Under the pieces are notes generated by a model, which was not told the DNA's origin, did not search any database, and worked only from the letters and a program-made list of their open reading frames with translations. From positions 62,001 to 126,000 of the forward strand of contig NZ_JASCIS010000002.1 in assembly GCF_029968015.1 (NCBI RefSeq): a stretch of DNA of 64,000 nt, given 5' to 3'. This document shows, piece by piece, positions 37,896 to 46,613 of the stretch. Within the stretch, counting starts at the first letter, position 1. Every line of letters begins with the position of its first letter. This DNA is from Streptomyces luteolus (GTDB lineage Bacteria; Actinomycetota; Actinomycetes; Streptomycetales; Streptomycetaceae). Both the position numbers and the translations under genes were made by a program.

Positions 37896-38680
37896 GCCGC
37901 ACAACCGAGGCGCAGGCCCGCCGCACAGCGAGGCGGGGGCACGGCGACGCGGGCCGCCGCGCCGCCGGACAAGGGGCGAGGTACAGGCCGGGGGCCGGGC
38001 CGCACACCGGGGCGACGCGGACTGCCGCACCACGAGGCAAGGGCCGAGACGCGGAGCGTCGCTCGACCAGACGGGGGGCCGAGGCTCGGGGCGCCGCACG
38101 CCCGGCGGGGGCCAGGACGCAGGGCGCCGCACGACCAGGCGAGGGCCAGGACACAGGCCGCCACGCAGCAAGGTGGGTGCCGGGGCGCAGGCAGCCGCAC
38201 GAGCAAGCGGTGCCAGGACGCAGGCCACCGCGCAGCGAGGCGGGCGCCGGGGCGCAGCCCGCCGCACGAGCAACCGGTGCCAGGACACAGGCCACCGCGC
38301 AGCGAGGCGGGCGCCGGGGCGCAGGCAGCCGCACGAGCAACCGGTGCCAGGACACAGGCCGCCACGCAGCGAGGCGGGCGCCGGGGCACAGCAGCCCGCC
38401 GCAATGACCAGGCGGTGCCAGGACGCAGGCCGCCGCAAGGCGGAGGCCGAGGCACTCACCGAGGCGACGCGGGCTGCCGCACCACGAGGCAGGGGGCGAG
38501 ACGCTGGGTGCCGCTCGACCAGACTGGGCCCGAAGCGCGGGGGCGCCGCACGGTCGGACTAGGGCCGAGATTCGGGGCGCCGCACGACCAAGCGGGGCTA
38601 ATGCGCAGGCCGCCGCACCCCAGGCAGGGCCCGAGGTGCAGGTCGTCGGGCGGCCAGGCGAGCGCCGAAGCACAGGTCAC
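37896..38680. repeat. Degenerate minisatellite of about 24 units of roughly 33 bp
   Basis: The 950-base gap between LysR and the cation efflux gene is filled by degenerate units, most 32-35 bp, each close to CGCCGCACGACCAGGCGAGG followed by GCCAGGACGCAGG. Near-identical pairs repeat every 67 bp (GGTGCCAGG at 38209, 38276, 38343). A block of about 88 bp at 38010-38097 returns at 38462-38550. Unit lengths are not multiples of three and no stop-free frame is maintained by selection, so I do not call a gene. The long open frames on both strands here come from the absence of stop codons in the repeats. Confidence 0.85.
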
Positions 38681-38724
38681 CCTCTTCTGCGGGCACCGGG
38701 AACAAAGCGGGCATACTGCCGCCC

Positions 38725-39804
38725 ATGCAGCCACAGGACGCGGCCGAACCGCAGCGCTCGCAGGGCCGGAACACCCCGCAGGGCCAGGACACCCCGCAGG
38801 GCCAGAACCCCTCGACCGCCGGGGCACCGGCGGGAAGCGGCGGCGAGTCGATGTTCACCGTCGTCGTCGCGGCCGCCGCCAACTTCGGCATCGCCGTCGC
38901 CAAGGCCGTCGCGGGAGTCATCAGCGGCTCCAGCGCCATGCTGTCCGAGGCGGGCCACTCCGTCGCCGACACCGTCACCGAACTCCTCCTGGTCACCGCC
39001 CTGCGGCGCAGCGAGAAGCCCGCCGACGAGGACCATCCGCTCGGCTACGGCCCCGCCCGCTACATCTGGGCCCTGCTCGCCTCGGTCGCCACCTTCGTCG
39101 GCGGCGGCGTCTTCGCCCTGTACGACGGCATCCACGCCCTCACCCACGACAAGGAACCCGGCGACCCACTCATCTCGTACCTCGTACTCGCCGTAGCCTT
39201 CCTCCTGGAGGCGTACTCGCTGCGCACCGGCCTCAAGCAGGCCGCCGGGGAGGCCAGACACCGCCGCGTCCCTGTCCGCCGCTACCTCCGGCACACCCCC
39301 GACACCGCCGTGAAGGCCGTCGTCATGGAGGACTCGGCCGCCCTCGCCGGACTCGTCCTCGCCGCGCTCGGCCTCCTCGGCGGCCAGCTCACCGGCTCCG
39401 GCGTCTGGGACGGCGTCGCCTCGACCCTCATCGGCCTGCTGCTCGTGTACGTGGCCTGGGTCCTCGGCCACGCCAACACCGAGTTCCTCATCGGCCGCGC
39501 CCTGCCCCGCGCGAAGCGGGACGCCCTGCGCCGGGAGCTGCTCGCCGTGGGTCCCGTCGAGGACGTCCTGGAACTGACCACGCTGGTGCAGGGCCCGCAC
39601 GAGATCCTCGTCGCCGCCAAGGTCGACTTCCGGGACGCCTCGACGGCCGCCGAGATCGAGACGGCCTGCGAGGAGGCCGAGTCCCGGCTGCGCGCGCAGC
39701 TTCCGGCGATCAGGCGCGTCTATCTCGATCCGACTCCGGGACGGGGGCGCGGCGGTACGGGCGAGGACCGCCGAGGCGAGGGCGACCAGGGGCTCAGCCC
39801 GTGA
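38725..39804 (+). CDS. Cation diffusion facilitator family transporter
   Basis: 359 aa, exports Zn, Fe, Mn or Co by proton exchange. Residues 1-42 are a disordered Gln-rich leader. Then six membrane helices from [22 protein letters not shown]; metal-site-like His/Asp in [16 protein letters not shown] and [17 protein letters not shown], and a C-terminal ferredoxin-like cytoplasmic domain. A -10-like CATACT (38712-38717) lies 7 bases before ATG 38725 with no Shine-Dalgarno, so the message is probably leaderless. Another in-frame ATG (MFTVVV) could be used. Substrate metal unknown. Confidence 0.85.
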   Translation: MQPQDAAEPQRSQGRNTPQGQDTPQGQNPSTAGAPAGSGGESMFTVVVAAAANFGIAVAKAVAGVISGSSAMLSEAGHSVADTVTELLLVTALRRSEKPADEDHPLGYGPARYIWALLASVATFVGGGVFALYDGIHALTHDKEPGDPLISYLVLAVAFLLEAYSLRTGLKQAAGEARHRRVPVRRYLRHTPDTAVKAVVMEDSAALAGLVLAALGLLGGQLTGSGVWDGVASTLIGLLLVYVAWVLGHANTEFLIGRALPRAKRDALRRELLAVGPVEDVLELTTLVQGPHEILVAAKVDFRDASTAAEIETACEEAESRLRAQLPAIRRVYLDPTPGRGRGGTGEDRRGEGDQGLSP

Positions 39805-40298
39805 CGATCCCTACGACCAGATTGATCGCCGTGGCCAGGATGCCCGTCCCGAAGACGTACGACAGGACCGAGTGCCGCAGGACCACGGAGCGGATGCGGG
39901 TCGTTGAGACGTTGGTATCGGAGACCTGATACGTCATGCCGAGGTTGTAGTTGAAGTACAGGAAGTCGGCGTACCTCGGCGGATCGTCGGTGTTGAAGTC
40001 GATCCCGCCCTGCGCCCGCTGCCCGCCCTGCGCCTGATGGCTGCCCTGCTCCCGCTGCCCGCCCTGCGCCTGATAGCCGCCCCGCGTTTGGTAGTAGAGG
40101 TACGCGTACCGCGCCGCGTACATCAGGTGCAGCGCCACCCAGGACAGGAACACTCCGGCCAGCGCGATCGCCGCCGCGGCGTGGCCTCACCGCGAAGACA
40201 AGTTCCGTCGTGGCGATCCCGGCGAGGACCCCCAGGAGAGGCTCCGTCGTCAGCCCGACGACGACGCCGAGGATCGGCCCGGCGAGTGCGTAGGGCCG
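39794..40298 (-). pseudogene. DUF1345 membrane protein gene, broken by deletion and frameshift
   Basis: Two parts of a DUF1345 protein occur in different frames. The 5' part (about 40298-40188) reads LAGPILGVVVGLTTEPLL and continues GVLAGIATTELVFAV, with no start codon. The 3' part (40180-39794) reads [20 protein letters not shown], then [11 protein letters not shown] and [16 protein letters not shown]. The join at 40181-40190 shifts the frame by one base, and the central helices expected of the roughly 215-residue family are missing. The 3' part also carries a Gln/Gly-rich insertion of two 36-bp repeats (about 40009-40077). Confidence 0.7.
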
Positions 40299-40299
40299 C

Positions 40300-40677
40300 T
40301 CAGGCCCTGTTGAGGCGAGCGGCTATCCCATGCCCGATGAGCAGGTAGATCACCGCCGGCAGACCGTAATTGAGGATCACCCGCAAACCCTCTGTGTCCA
40401 TCGTGAAAATGTCCTGTGCCCAACCACCCAGCCAGTCCGCCACACCGTGCACGAACTCGACGAATCCATTTCCCTGATTCGCGTCGAGCAGGAACAGCAG
40501 GATCCACAGACCGAGGAAGCCCGCCGCGACATCGGCGATCGTGCAGACCACAAGTCCGGCCTTGCGACCTGTGTCCTGGCTGCGCACGGGCCGCTCAGGC
40601 GGCGGTCCCACAGGCCCGGCGGGCCCGTTGTACGGCGGTTGCGTCTGGTATCCGGAAACCGGGTCGTGGCTGCTCAC
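40300..40677 (-). CDS. Small two-helix membrane protein of unknown function
   Basis: 125 aa. A Pro/Gly-rich N-terminus (1-37) is followed by two hydrophobic segments, LVVCTIADVAAGFLGLWILLFLLD and VILNYGLPAVIYLLIGHGIAARL, with an amphipathic link DWLGGWAQDIFTMDTEG. GTG 40677 has a weak GGAA site before it. It directly precedes the DUF1345 remnant, and its stop abuts that. I do not recognise the family. Confidence 0.6.
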   Translation of the reverse strand: MSSHDPVSGYQTQPPYNGPAGPVGPPPERPVRSQDTGRKAGLVVCTIADVAAGFLGLWILLFLLDANQGNGFVEFVHGVADWLGGWAQDIFTMDTEGLRVILNYGLPAVIYLLIGHGIAARLNRA

Positions 40678-40850
40678 GGGAGTTCCGTTCTGAAGTGTCG
40701 TGCTGCCGACGGGGCCACCGGAAACGGCGAGAAATCACTCCGCACGGCACCCCTTTTCCAACTGCTTCTGCGTCGGGCAAACACCTTGGCGTTACACCCG
40801 GGACGCCGACGGAATGAAAATCGCGACCTATTCCGGCACTTCCCTACATC

Positions 40851-40893
40851 GAGGGGCGCGACGACACATGTACGGATTGCCGTCGCGCCCCTC
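40851..40893 (-). terminator. Perfect 13-bp stem-loop after the DUF5682 gene
   Basis: GAGGGGCGCGACG at 40851-40863 and its exact complement at 40881-40893, with a 17-base loop. It lies 79 bases past the stop of the five-gene operon, as a terminator would. The gap 40678-40971 holds little else apart from a CCCTCGGCC-type low-complexity run at about 40910-40970. Confidence 0.75.
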
Positions 40894-40971
40894 TCCCCCG
40901 ACCCGCTCCGCCTCTCGGCCTCGGCCCTCGGCCCTCCGCCCTCCGCCCTCGCCCCCCGGCCTGCTCCTCCC

Positions 40972-43845
40972 TCAGCCCCCGAGCAACACCCCCAGCGCCG
41001 CCGCCGTCTCCGGATACCGGCCGAGCAGCGCAGCGCCCGACGACCCCGGTCCTGAGTCCTGCGGCGCCCACTCCCCGTCGCAGCCGAGCAGTCCCGCCAC
41101 CGCGTCACATGTCTGCGGGTGCGCGACGAGCAGCGCGCTGCGCCGCGCGTGCGCCGCGCCCTCGCCTGCGCCGGTGCGTCCGGCCGGGCGCGCCGCGTCC
41201 GCAGCGGGCTGCGCCAGCCACGGCGGCACCCACGCGTCCAGGGCGGCGAGACGGCCGGGGAAGATCCGGCCGGCCTCGCGTATCAGCAGCGGAGCCAGAT
41301 CCGCGCCGTCCTTGCGGAGCGTCGTGATCAGCGTCGGCAGCCACGGAAGGAGCACCGGGTCCGGCAGCCGCCCGAAGGCGTTCGACACCGCCTCCACCAC
41401 GAAGTCCGTGAGCCCCGGCACGGGTTCGAGGGCGTGCACGAAACCGCTGAGGTAGCGCGGATACGAGGGCACCACTAGCGGGTTCCCGAGCAACGCGTCG
41501 CAGCGGGACCGCAGTTCGGCGCGCGGCAGCGTCCCGAGGTGGGTCTGCGCCGCCCACAGGAGCGCCGTCTTCGATGGGTCCTCCGGGTGCGACTGGGCCA
41601 CGGACAGCTCCAGTTGCGTACGGTCGCAGCCCAGGGACAGCGCGAGGCTCTCCATGCTGAACAGGAAGCCCAGCATCGCCGCGACCTGCCGCACGGTCGC
41701 GTCCTCGTCGGTGAACGCCACCGGCAGCAAGGTGCAGTAGTGCGCGTACCCCGCCTTCACGAAGGACTCGATCCACGGCGGCAGCACCGGCTCGCTCGTG
41801 CGGTGGTACGCGAGGAGCCGCCGCACCCGGCGCAGCACCTCCGGCGCCCCGTCGACACTGCGCTCCGCCGCGAGCACCGTCAGGGCATGGGTGCCCAGCT
41901 CGTCGGCGAGGCGGCGGCTGCGCAGGTAGAGCGTGGCGTCCTCGACCGCTTTGAGGACCGTCGCCGCCGTGGCCGTCGGCGCGTACGCCGTGCGGCGCAG
42001 GCGCTGCTCCAGGACCTGCTCGATGCTGACGCCCTCGTAGCCGAGCTCGATGAGCGCACGCTGGTGGGTGCCGAGCGCGAGGTCCCAGGACTCCTGGATC
42101 GACCGCTCCCCCAGCTTCCGCTCACCCATGATCGGCCGGGCAGCGCCGTGCGGCAGCAGGCAGCGCAGCATCCACAGCACGTCGGAACAGGACTCGAGCT
42201 CCGGCCGTCCGGCGATGTCGAGCAACGCCCGCTGCACGCCCCGCTTCTGGAGCGGGAGTCCGAGCGGCGCAAGGCGGTCGTGGATGTCGCGGGCCAGGGG
42301 CGGCAGCGACTCGTACCCGACCTGGCCGATGCGGTCGCCGCCCATCATGATCTCGACGAGCCGCCGCACATCCCGCCTGCCCGGCACCGAGTCCTTCTCG
42401 ATGCAGGTCACGGCCGCGTCCTGGAAGTCGTACGGCGTGGGCCTGGCCCGGTCGCGCATCCCGGCGAGCAGGATCGACGTCTCGAACACGGCGATGGCGT
42501 CGGCCGTGGACGACAGATAGCCGTTGCGCCGGGCCGCGCGCACGATGTCCACGGACCAGCCGAGCAGTTCGGCCTCGTCGAGTCCGTCCAGGGCGGGCGG
42601 CTGCCGCAGGAACCCGGTCAGCCGGTCCGAGGCCTCGATCTCCGCGACGGGCGGCGCCGAGGCCACGGCCTTCTTCCCGGCCTTCGGCTTCTTCGTACCC
42701 GCCTGCCCCTCCAGGCGGTACGGCTGTACGCGGGTGCGCTTGACGTTCTTCGCCCACACCGTGGCCGCGATCGACACCGAGCCGGCGGCGAGCCCGAACT
42801 GGGCCTCGATCGCCGCGTGGCTGGACGGGATCAGTCCGTGCTGCCACTTGGTGGCGCTGCGCGGGCTGATCTCGAAGGTGTCGGCGCCGTCGATCCCGAA
42901 CTCCTCGACGCGGCTCGCCGCGTGGAAGGCTCCGCAGACGTAGAGGCAGTCGGCCGGGTCGACGCCGGTGGCCGCCCGGTGCTCGCGCATCCGGGTCCAC
43001 ATGTACCGCTCGCGGTCCTCGTCCACGCGCACCCGGTGCGGGTCGCCCGGGGCGAGGCGCCGGAAGAGGCTGCCGATGAGGAACATGACCTGGCGGTAGG
43101 TGTCGTGGTCGCTGTCACCGAGGGGCAGTTCGACGTACTGGTGCCACCACTCCGACCAGTGCCGCACCCGGCCGTGGCGCAGCAGATGCTCCTCAAGGTC
43201 GGCGAAGCGCGGCCGCAGGTCGCCGATCTCCACGCCGACCGCGTCCCCGTGCAGCGCCGCCTCCTCCTCGGCGGGCGGCGCGTCGGGGTCGGCCGCCTGC
43301 CCGGACCGCTCGCCGCGCGCGTCCCACTGGAAGACGTGGTCCGAGGAGCGGTCGACGAGGACCAGCTCCACACCCGGGGTGTCCAGGGCGTACGCGATGG
43401 CCTGGTACTCGGCGGAGGCCTCGGTGATCGGGGCGACCACCGAGAGCGGGGACCACTCGGCGGGGAAGCCGTCCACCTCGGTAGCGAAGGACTGGACGGC
43501 CACCGGCAGCCTGCAGTTGCGCAGCTCGGTCAGGAGCGCGGCCATGTCCTCGCACAGCTCCAGGTACACGACCTTCGGCTGCTTCTCCCGCAGCCTGCGC
43601 GCCATCGCGAGCGCGGACGCGGGCGAGTGGTGGCAGACGGGGAAGATCTCCAGTGGTTCGCGCACCGCGCGGTCCACGTCGTCGACGAGGCCGAGCAGGA
43701 TGCCCTCCAGGGCGTCAGGGCCGCCCGCGAACTCGGCTGCGGCTTCCTGGAGTTGGCCACGCAACGAGTCGAACGGCTGCTCGTGGGACTGGTGGTGGGA
43801 CTGGTCATGAAGCTGATCGGGGTGCTGCTCGTGGGGCCCGCTCAT
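40972..43845 (-). CDS. DUF5682 protein, EreA/ChaN/TIKI-like fold
   Basis: 957 aa. N-terminus His/Gln-rich (1-24). Next comes the DUF5682 core: EIFPVCHHSPASALAMARRL (H72, H73), VVYLELCEDMAALL (E96) and YVCGAFHAASRVEEFG (about 280), the pattern of the erythromycin esterase / ChaN / TIKI superfamily, which bind metal or cleave amide or ester bonds. The C-terminal two thirds are helical, with little signature. ATG 43845 overlaps the MoxR gene's stop as ATGA. It is the last gene of the five-gene operon. Substrate and role are unknown; DUF5682 genes go with MoxR-AAA and VWA genes in many bacteria. Confidence 0.85.
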   Translation of the reverse strand: MSGPHEQHPDQLHDQSHHQSHEQPFDSLRGQLQEAAAEFAGGPDALEGILLGLVDDVDRAVREPLEIFPVCHHSPASALAMARRLREKQPKVVYLELCEDMAALLTELRNCRLPVAVQSFATEVDGFPAEWSPLSVVAPITEASAEYQAIAYALDTPGVELVLVDRSSDHVFQWDARGERSGQAADPDAPPAEEEAALHGDAVGVEIGDLRPRFADLEEHLLRHGRVRHWSEWWHQYVELPLGDSDHDTYRQVMFLIGSLFRRLAPGDPHRVRVDEDRERYMWTRMREHRAATGVDPADCLYVCGAFHAASRVEEFGIDGADTFEISPRSATKWQHGLIPSSHAAIEAQFGLAAGSVSIAATVWAKNVKRTRVQPYRLEGQAGTKKPKAGKKAVASAPPVAEIEASDRLTGFLRQPPALDGLDEAELLGWSVDIVRAARRNGYLSSTADAIAVFETSILLAGMRDRARPTPYDFQDAAVTCIEKDSVPGRRDVRRLVEIMMGGDRIGQVGYESLPPLARDIHDRLAPLGLPLQKRGVQRALLDIAGRPELESCSDVLWMLRCLLPHGAARPIMGERKLGERSIQESWDLALGTHQRALIELGYEGVSIEQVLEQRLRRTAYAPTATAATVLKAVEDATLYLRSRRLADELGTHALTVLAAERSVDGAPEVLRRVRRLLAYHRTSEPVLPPWIESFVKAGYAHYCTLLPVAFTDEDATVRQVAAMLGFLFSMESLALSLGCDRTQLELSVAQSHPEDPSKTALLWAAQTHLGTLPRAELRSRCDALLGNPLVVPSYPRYLSGFVHALEPVPGLTDFVVEAVSNAFGRLPDPVLLPWLPTLITTLRKDGADLAPLLIREAGRIFPGRLAALDAWVPPWLAQPAADAARPAGRTGAGEGAAHARRSALLVAHPQTCDAVAGLLGCDGEWAPQDSGPGSSGAALLGRYPETAAALGVLLGG

Positions 43846-44966
43846 GACAGGGTCGCGATCGCGTCGCGGCCGCCTTCGAGGAACTCCGGCCAGGAGCCGC
43901 CCTCTTCGGTGCTGCGCGGCTCGACCACGCCGTGCAGGTACTTGTTGAGTATCGCCAGGTCCTCGGGCTCGCGCCGGGCGAGCGAGCCGACGAGCGAGGA
44001 CGCGAGCGTACGGGCCGTGAGGGCGCGGGCGCCGAAGAAGTTGCTGTGCAGGATCGCGTCCTCCAGGACGCCGATCTGCTCGGCCGTGGACAGGGCGGAC
44101 TCCAGCTTCTCGTCGTCGCTGCCGGCGGCGGCAGCGGAGGCGCGCAGGTCGGCGAAGCTCTGCAGCAGGACGTCGAGCAGCGTGGGCGGCACGTCCAGCT
44201 CGATCTGGTGGCGGCGCAGGAGTTCCTCGGTGCGGAAGCGGACGATCTCCGCCTCGCTCTTCTTGTTGGTCACGACCGGGATGCGGACGAAGTTGAAGCG
44301 GCGCTTGAGGGCCGACGACAGGTCGTTGACACCGCGGTCACGGCTGTTGGCGGTGGCGATGACGGAGAAGCCGGGCTGGGCGAAGACGATGTTGTCACTG
44401 TCCTGGTCACTTCCGAGCTCCGGGACGGAGATGTACTTCTCGGAGAGGATCGAGATCAGCGCGTCCTGCACGTCGCTGGTGGAGCGGGTCAGCTCCTCGA
44501 AGCGGCCGATCGTGCCGGTCTCCATCGCGGTCATGATCGGCGAGGGGATCATCGACTCCCGCGACTGGCCCTTGGCGATGACCATCGACACGTTCCAGGA
44601 GTACTTGATGTGGTCCTCGGTGGTGCCGGCCGTGCCCTGCACCACCTGCGTGGAGTTGCGGGAGATCGCGGCGGAGAGCAGCTCGGCCAGCCAGCTCTTG
44701 CCGGTGCCCGGGTCACCGATGAGGAGCAGGCCGCGGTCAGAGGCGAGGGTGACGATGGAGCGCTCCACGAAGCTGCGGTCGCCGAACCACTTGGGCGCGA
44801 TCTCGCGGTCCAGGCCGTCGGCACGCTCGGAGCCCACGATGAACAGGCGGACCATCTTGGGCGAGAGCCGCCACGAGAACGGCTTCGGGTTGTCGTCGAT
44901 CGACTCCAGCCAGTCGAGTTCCTCGGCGTACTTGATCTCGGCGGGGGCGCGCAGCAGGTCGGACAT
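43842..44966 (-). CDS. MoxR-type AAA+ ATPase
   Basis: 374 aa ATPase that remodels partner proteins, usually with a VWA protein. Walker A is LLIGDPGTGKSWLAELL (81-97). The Walker B position reads TIGRFEELTRSTSDVQ (152-167), so the usual DE is EE. Sensor 1 and arginine region: IATANSRDRGVNDLSSALKRRFNF. ATG 44966 has AAAGG 8 bases upstream. It starts 72 bases after the VWA stop and overlaps DUF5682 by ATGA. Confidence 0.92.
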   Translation of the reverse strand: MSDLLRAPAEIKYAEELDWLESIDDNPKPFSWRLSPKMVRLFIVGSERADGLDREIAPKWFGDRSFVERSIVTLASDRGLLLIGDPGTGKSWLAELLSAAISRNSTQVVQGTAGTTEDHIKYSWNVSMVIAKGQSRESMIPSPIMTAMETGTIGRFEELTRSTSDVQDALISILSEKYISVPELGSDQDSDNIVFAQPGFSVIATANSRDRGVNDLSSALKRRFNFVRIPVVTNKKSEAEIVRFRTEELLRRHQIELDVPPTLLDVLLQSFADLRASAAAAGSDDEKLESALSTAEQIGVLEDAILHSNFFGARALTARTLASSLVGSLARREPEDLAILNKYLHGVVEPRSTEEGGSWPEFLEGGRDAIATLS

Positions 44967-45038
44967 GGAGAAGCCTTTCTCAACAGGGCATACGGGAATC
45001 AGGAGTTGACGGTGTTGCACACGACCGGCGTGTGCGCC

Positions 45039-46613
45039 TCAGGTGAGGAACGTCTTCAGCTCGTGGACGAGCTTCTTTATGTGCCCGGACAGCACGGGAG
45101 CGCCGAGGTCCTTGAACCGCTCCCGGAACCAGGGGTTGACGCTGCCGCGCCCGGAGCTGGTCACCGAGCCGACGGGGATGAACTTCGCGCCCGAGCGGTG
45201 CACCGCCGCCATGGACTCGAAGAGTTCCTCACCGCGCCACTCGTAGAAGTCGGAGATCCACACGACGACGGTGTTGCGCGGTTCGGCGATCTTGGGCTGG
45301 GCCAGGGCCATCGCGACCGTGCCGTCGGTGCCGCCGCCGAGCTGGGTGCGCAGCAGCGTCTCGAACGGGTCGTGCACCCAGGGCGTGAGGTCGAGGGCCT
45401 GCGTGTCGTACGCGATGAGGTGGACGTCCACCTTGGGCAGCCCGGCGAAGATCGACGCCAGGATCGTGCAGTTGACCATCGAGTCGACCATCGAGCCGGA
45501 CTGGTCGACGACGACGATCAGGCGCTGCGGGGTGGTCTTGCGGGCGGTGTGCCGGTAGTAGAGGCGGTCGACGTAGAGGCGCTCCTCCTCCGGGCTCCAG
45601 TTGGTGAGGTTCTTCCAGATCGTGCGGTCGAGGTCGAGGTTCCGGAACACCCGCTTCGGCGGGACGGAGCGGTCCAGGGCGCCGACCGTGGACTTCTCGA
45701 CCTGGGTCCGCAGCACCTCGGCGACCTCGTCGACGAAGCGGCGGATGAGGGCCTTGGCGTTGGCGAGGGCCACGCCGGAGAGGTTGTTCTTGTCGCGAAG
45801 GAGCTGCTCGATCAGCGACATGCTGGGCGTGAGCCGCGCGGCCAGCTGCGGGTCGGCGAGCACCTCCCGCAGGTGCATGCGCTTCACCAAGTCGGCCTCG
45901 ATCGTGCCGAGTTCGGGTCCGATCGCGGGGATGAGCCGACTCAGGTCGGGCGTCGTGCCCCCGCCGCCGGTGCCGGTCGGGCTGACGCCGCCGGGGACGC
46001 CGCCTCCGGGAAGGCCCGCCGCACTGGCTCCCGCGCCGCCTGCGGACCGGCCGGCGCGCAGCTCGCCAGGCTTGCAGGCGAGCGCCCGCTCCAGCCAGCC
46101 CGCGTCGGACTGCCAGCGCGCCAACTGCTCGGCGCTGACGGTGCCGTGGCCGGTGGAAAAGGTGTTGAGCAGCACCTTCGAGACGAGGGCGGCGCGCCGC
46201 ACCTCGGCGGCCCGGTCCCGCTCGTCCGCCGCGTCCGTCTCCTGGCCCCGCGCCATGAGTCCGTCGAACTCGGCGGCCAGGTCCGGGTGCCGCTGCACGA
46301 TCGAGTCGACCGAGGCCTGCGGGTCGAGGAGGGCCGTCGGCAGGCCGATGTCCTCCACGACGGCGAGGCTCGCCGACTCAAGCGTGGCCTGCTCCTCCTG
46401 GTCGAAGAGCCGGGCGAGCAGCCGCCAGTACAGGACCTGGCGCCGGTTGTCCTGCGGGTCGACGTCCGGGACGGTCGGGCTGGTCGGGACGGTCGGGCTG
46501 GCCGGGCTGGCCGGGCTGGCCGGGCTGGCCGGAACGTCCGGGACGGTCGGGACATCCGAGACGGTCGGCGCCGGGTCCACTTCGGGCGTGGACGGCGTAA
46601 GAGGCTCGGTCAT
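45039..46613 (-). CDS. VWA-domain protein of the MoxR system
   Basis: 524 aa. Residues 1-50 are low complexity (PASPASPASP). The middle part is helical. The C-terminal von Willebrand A domain has a full MIDAS: IVVVDQSGSMVDSM (about 340-353), Thr in LGGGTDGTVAM and Asp in WISDFYEWRG. Such CoxE-like proteins are the partners of MoxR AAA+ ATPases. ATG 46613 overlaps the upstream stop as ATGA. No signal peptide, so it is likely cytoplasmic. Confidence 0.92.
   Translation of the reverse strand: MTEPLTPSTPEVDPAPTVSDVPTVPDVPASPASPASPASPTVPTSPTVPDVDPQDNRRQVLYWRLLARLFDQEEQATLESASLAVVEDIGLPTALLDPQASVDSIVQRHPDLAAEFDGLMARGQETDAADERDRAAEVRRAALVSKVLLNTFSTGHGTVSAEQLARWQSDAGWLERALACKPGELRAGRSAGGAGASAAGLPGGGVPGGVSPTGTGGGGTTPDLSRLIPAIGPELGTIEADLVKRMHLREVLADPQLAARLTPSMSLIEQLLRDKNNLSGVALANAKALIRRFVDEVAEVLRTQVEKSTVGALDRSVPPKRVFRNLDLDRTIWKNLTNWSPEEERLYVDRLYYRHTARKTTPQRLIVVVDQSGSMVDSMVNCTILASIFAGLPKVDVHLIAYDTQALDLTPWVHDPFETLLRTQLGGGTDGTVAMALAQPKIAEPRNTVVVWISDFYEWRGEELFESMAAVHRSGAKFIPVGSVTSSGRGSVNPWFRERFKDLGAPVLSGHIKKLVHELKTFLT

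Noticed and set aside
37780..38673. Long open frames on both strands in the minisatellite
   Set aside because: They result from stop-free GC-rich repeats; unit lengths of 32-38 bp shift the frame and the encoded Arg/Gly/Pro/Ala sequences have no domain.
37896..38680. CRISPR array
   Set aside because: Repeats are contiguous and degenerate with no unique spacers, and no cas gene is near.
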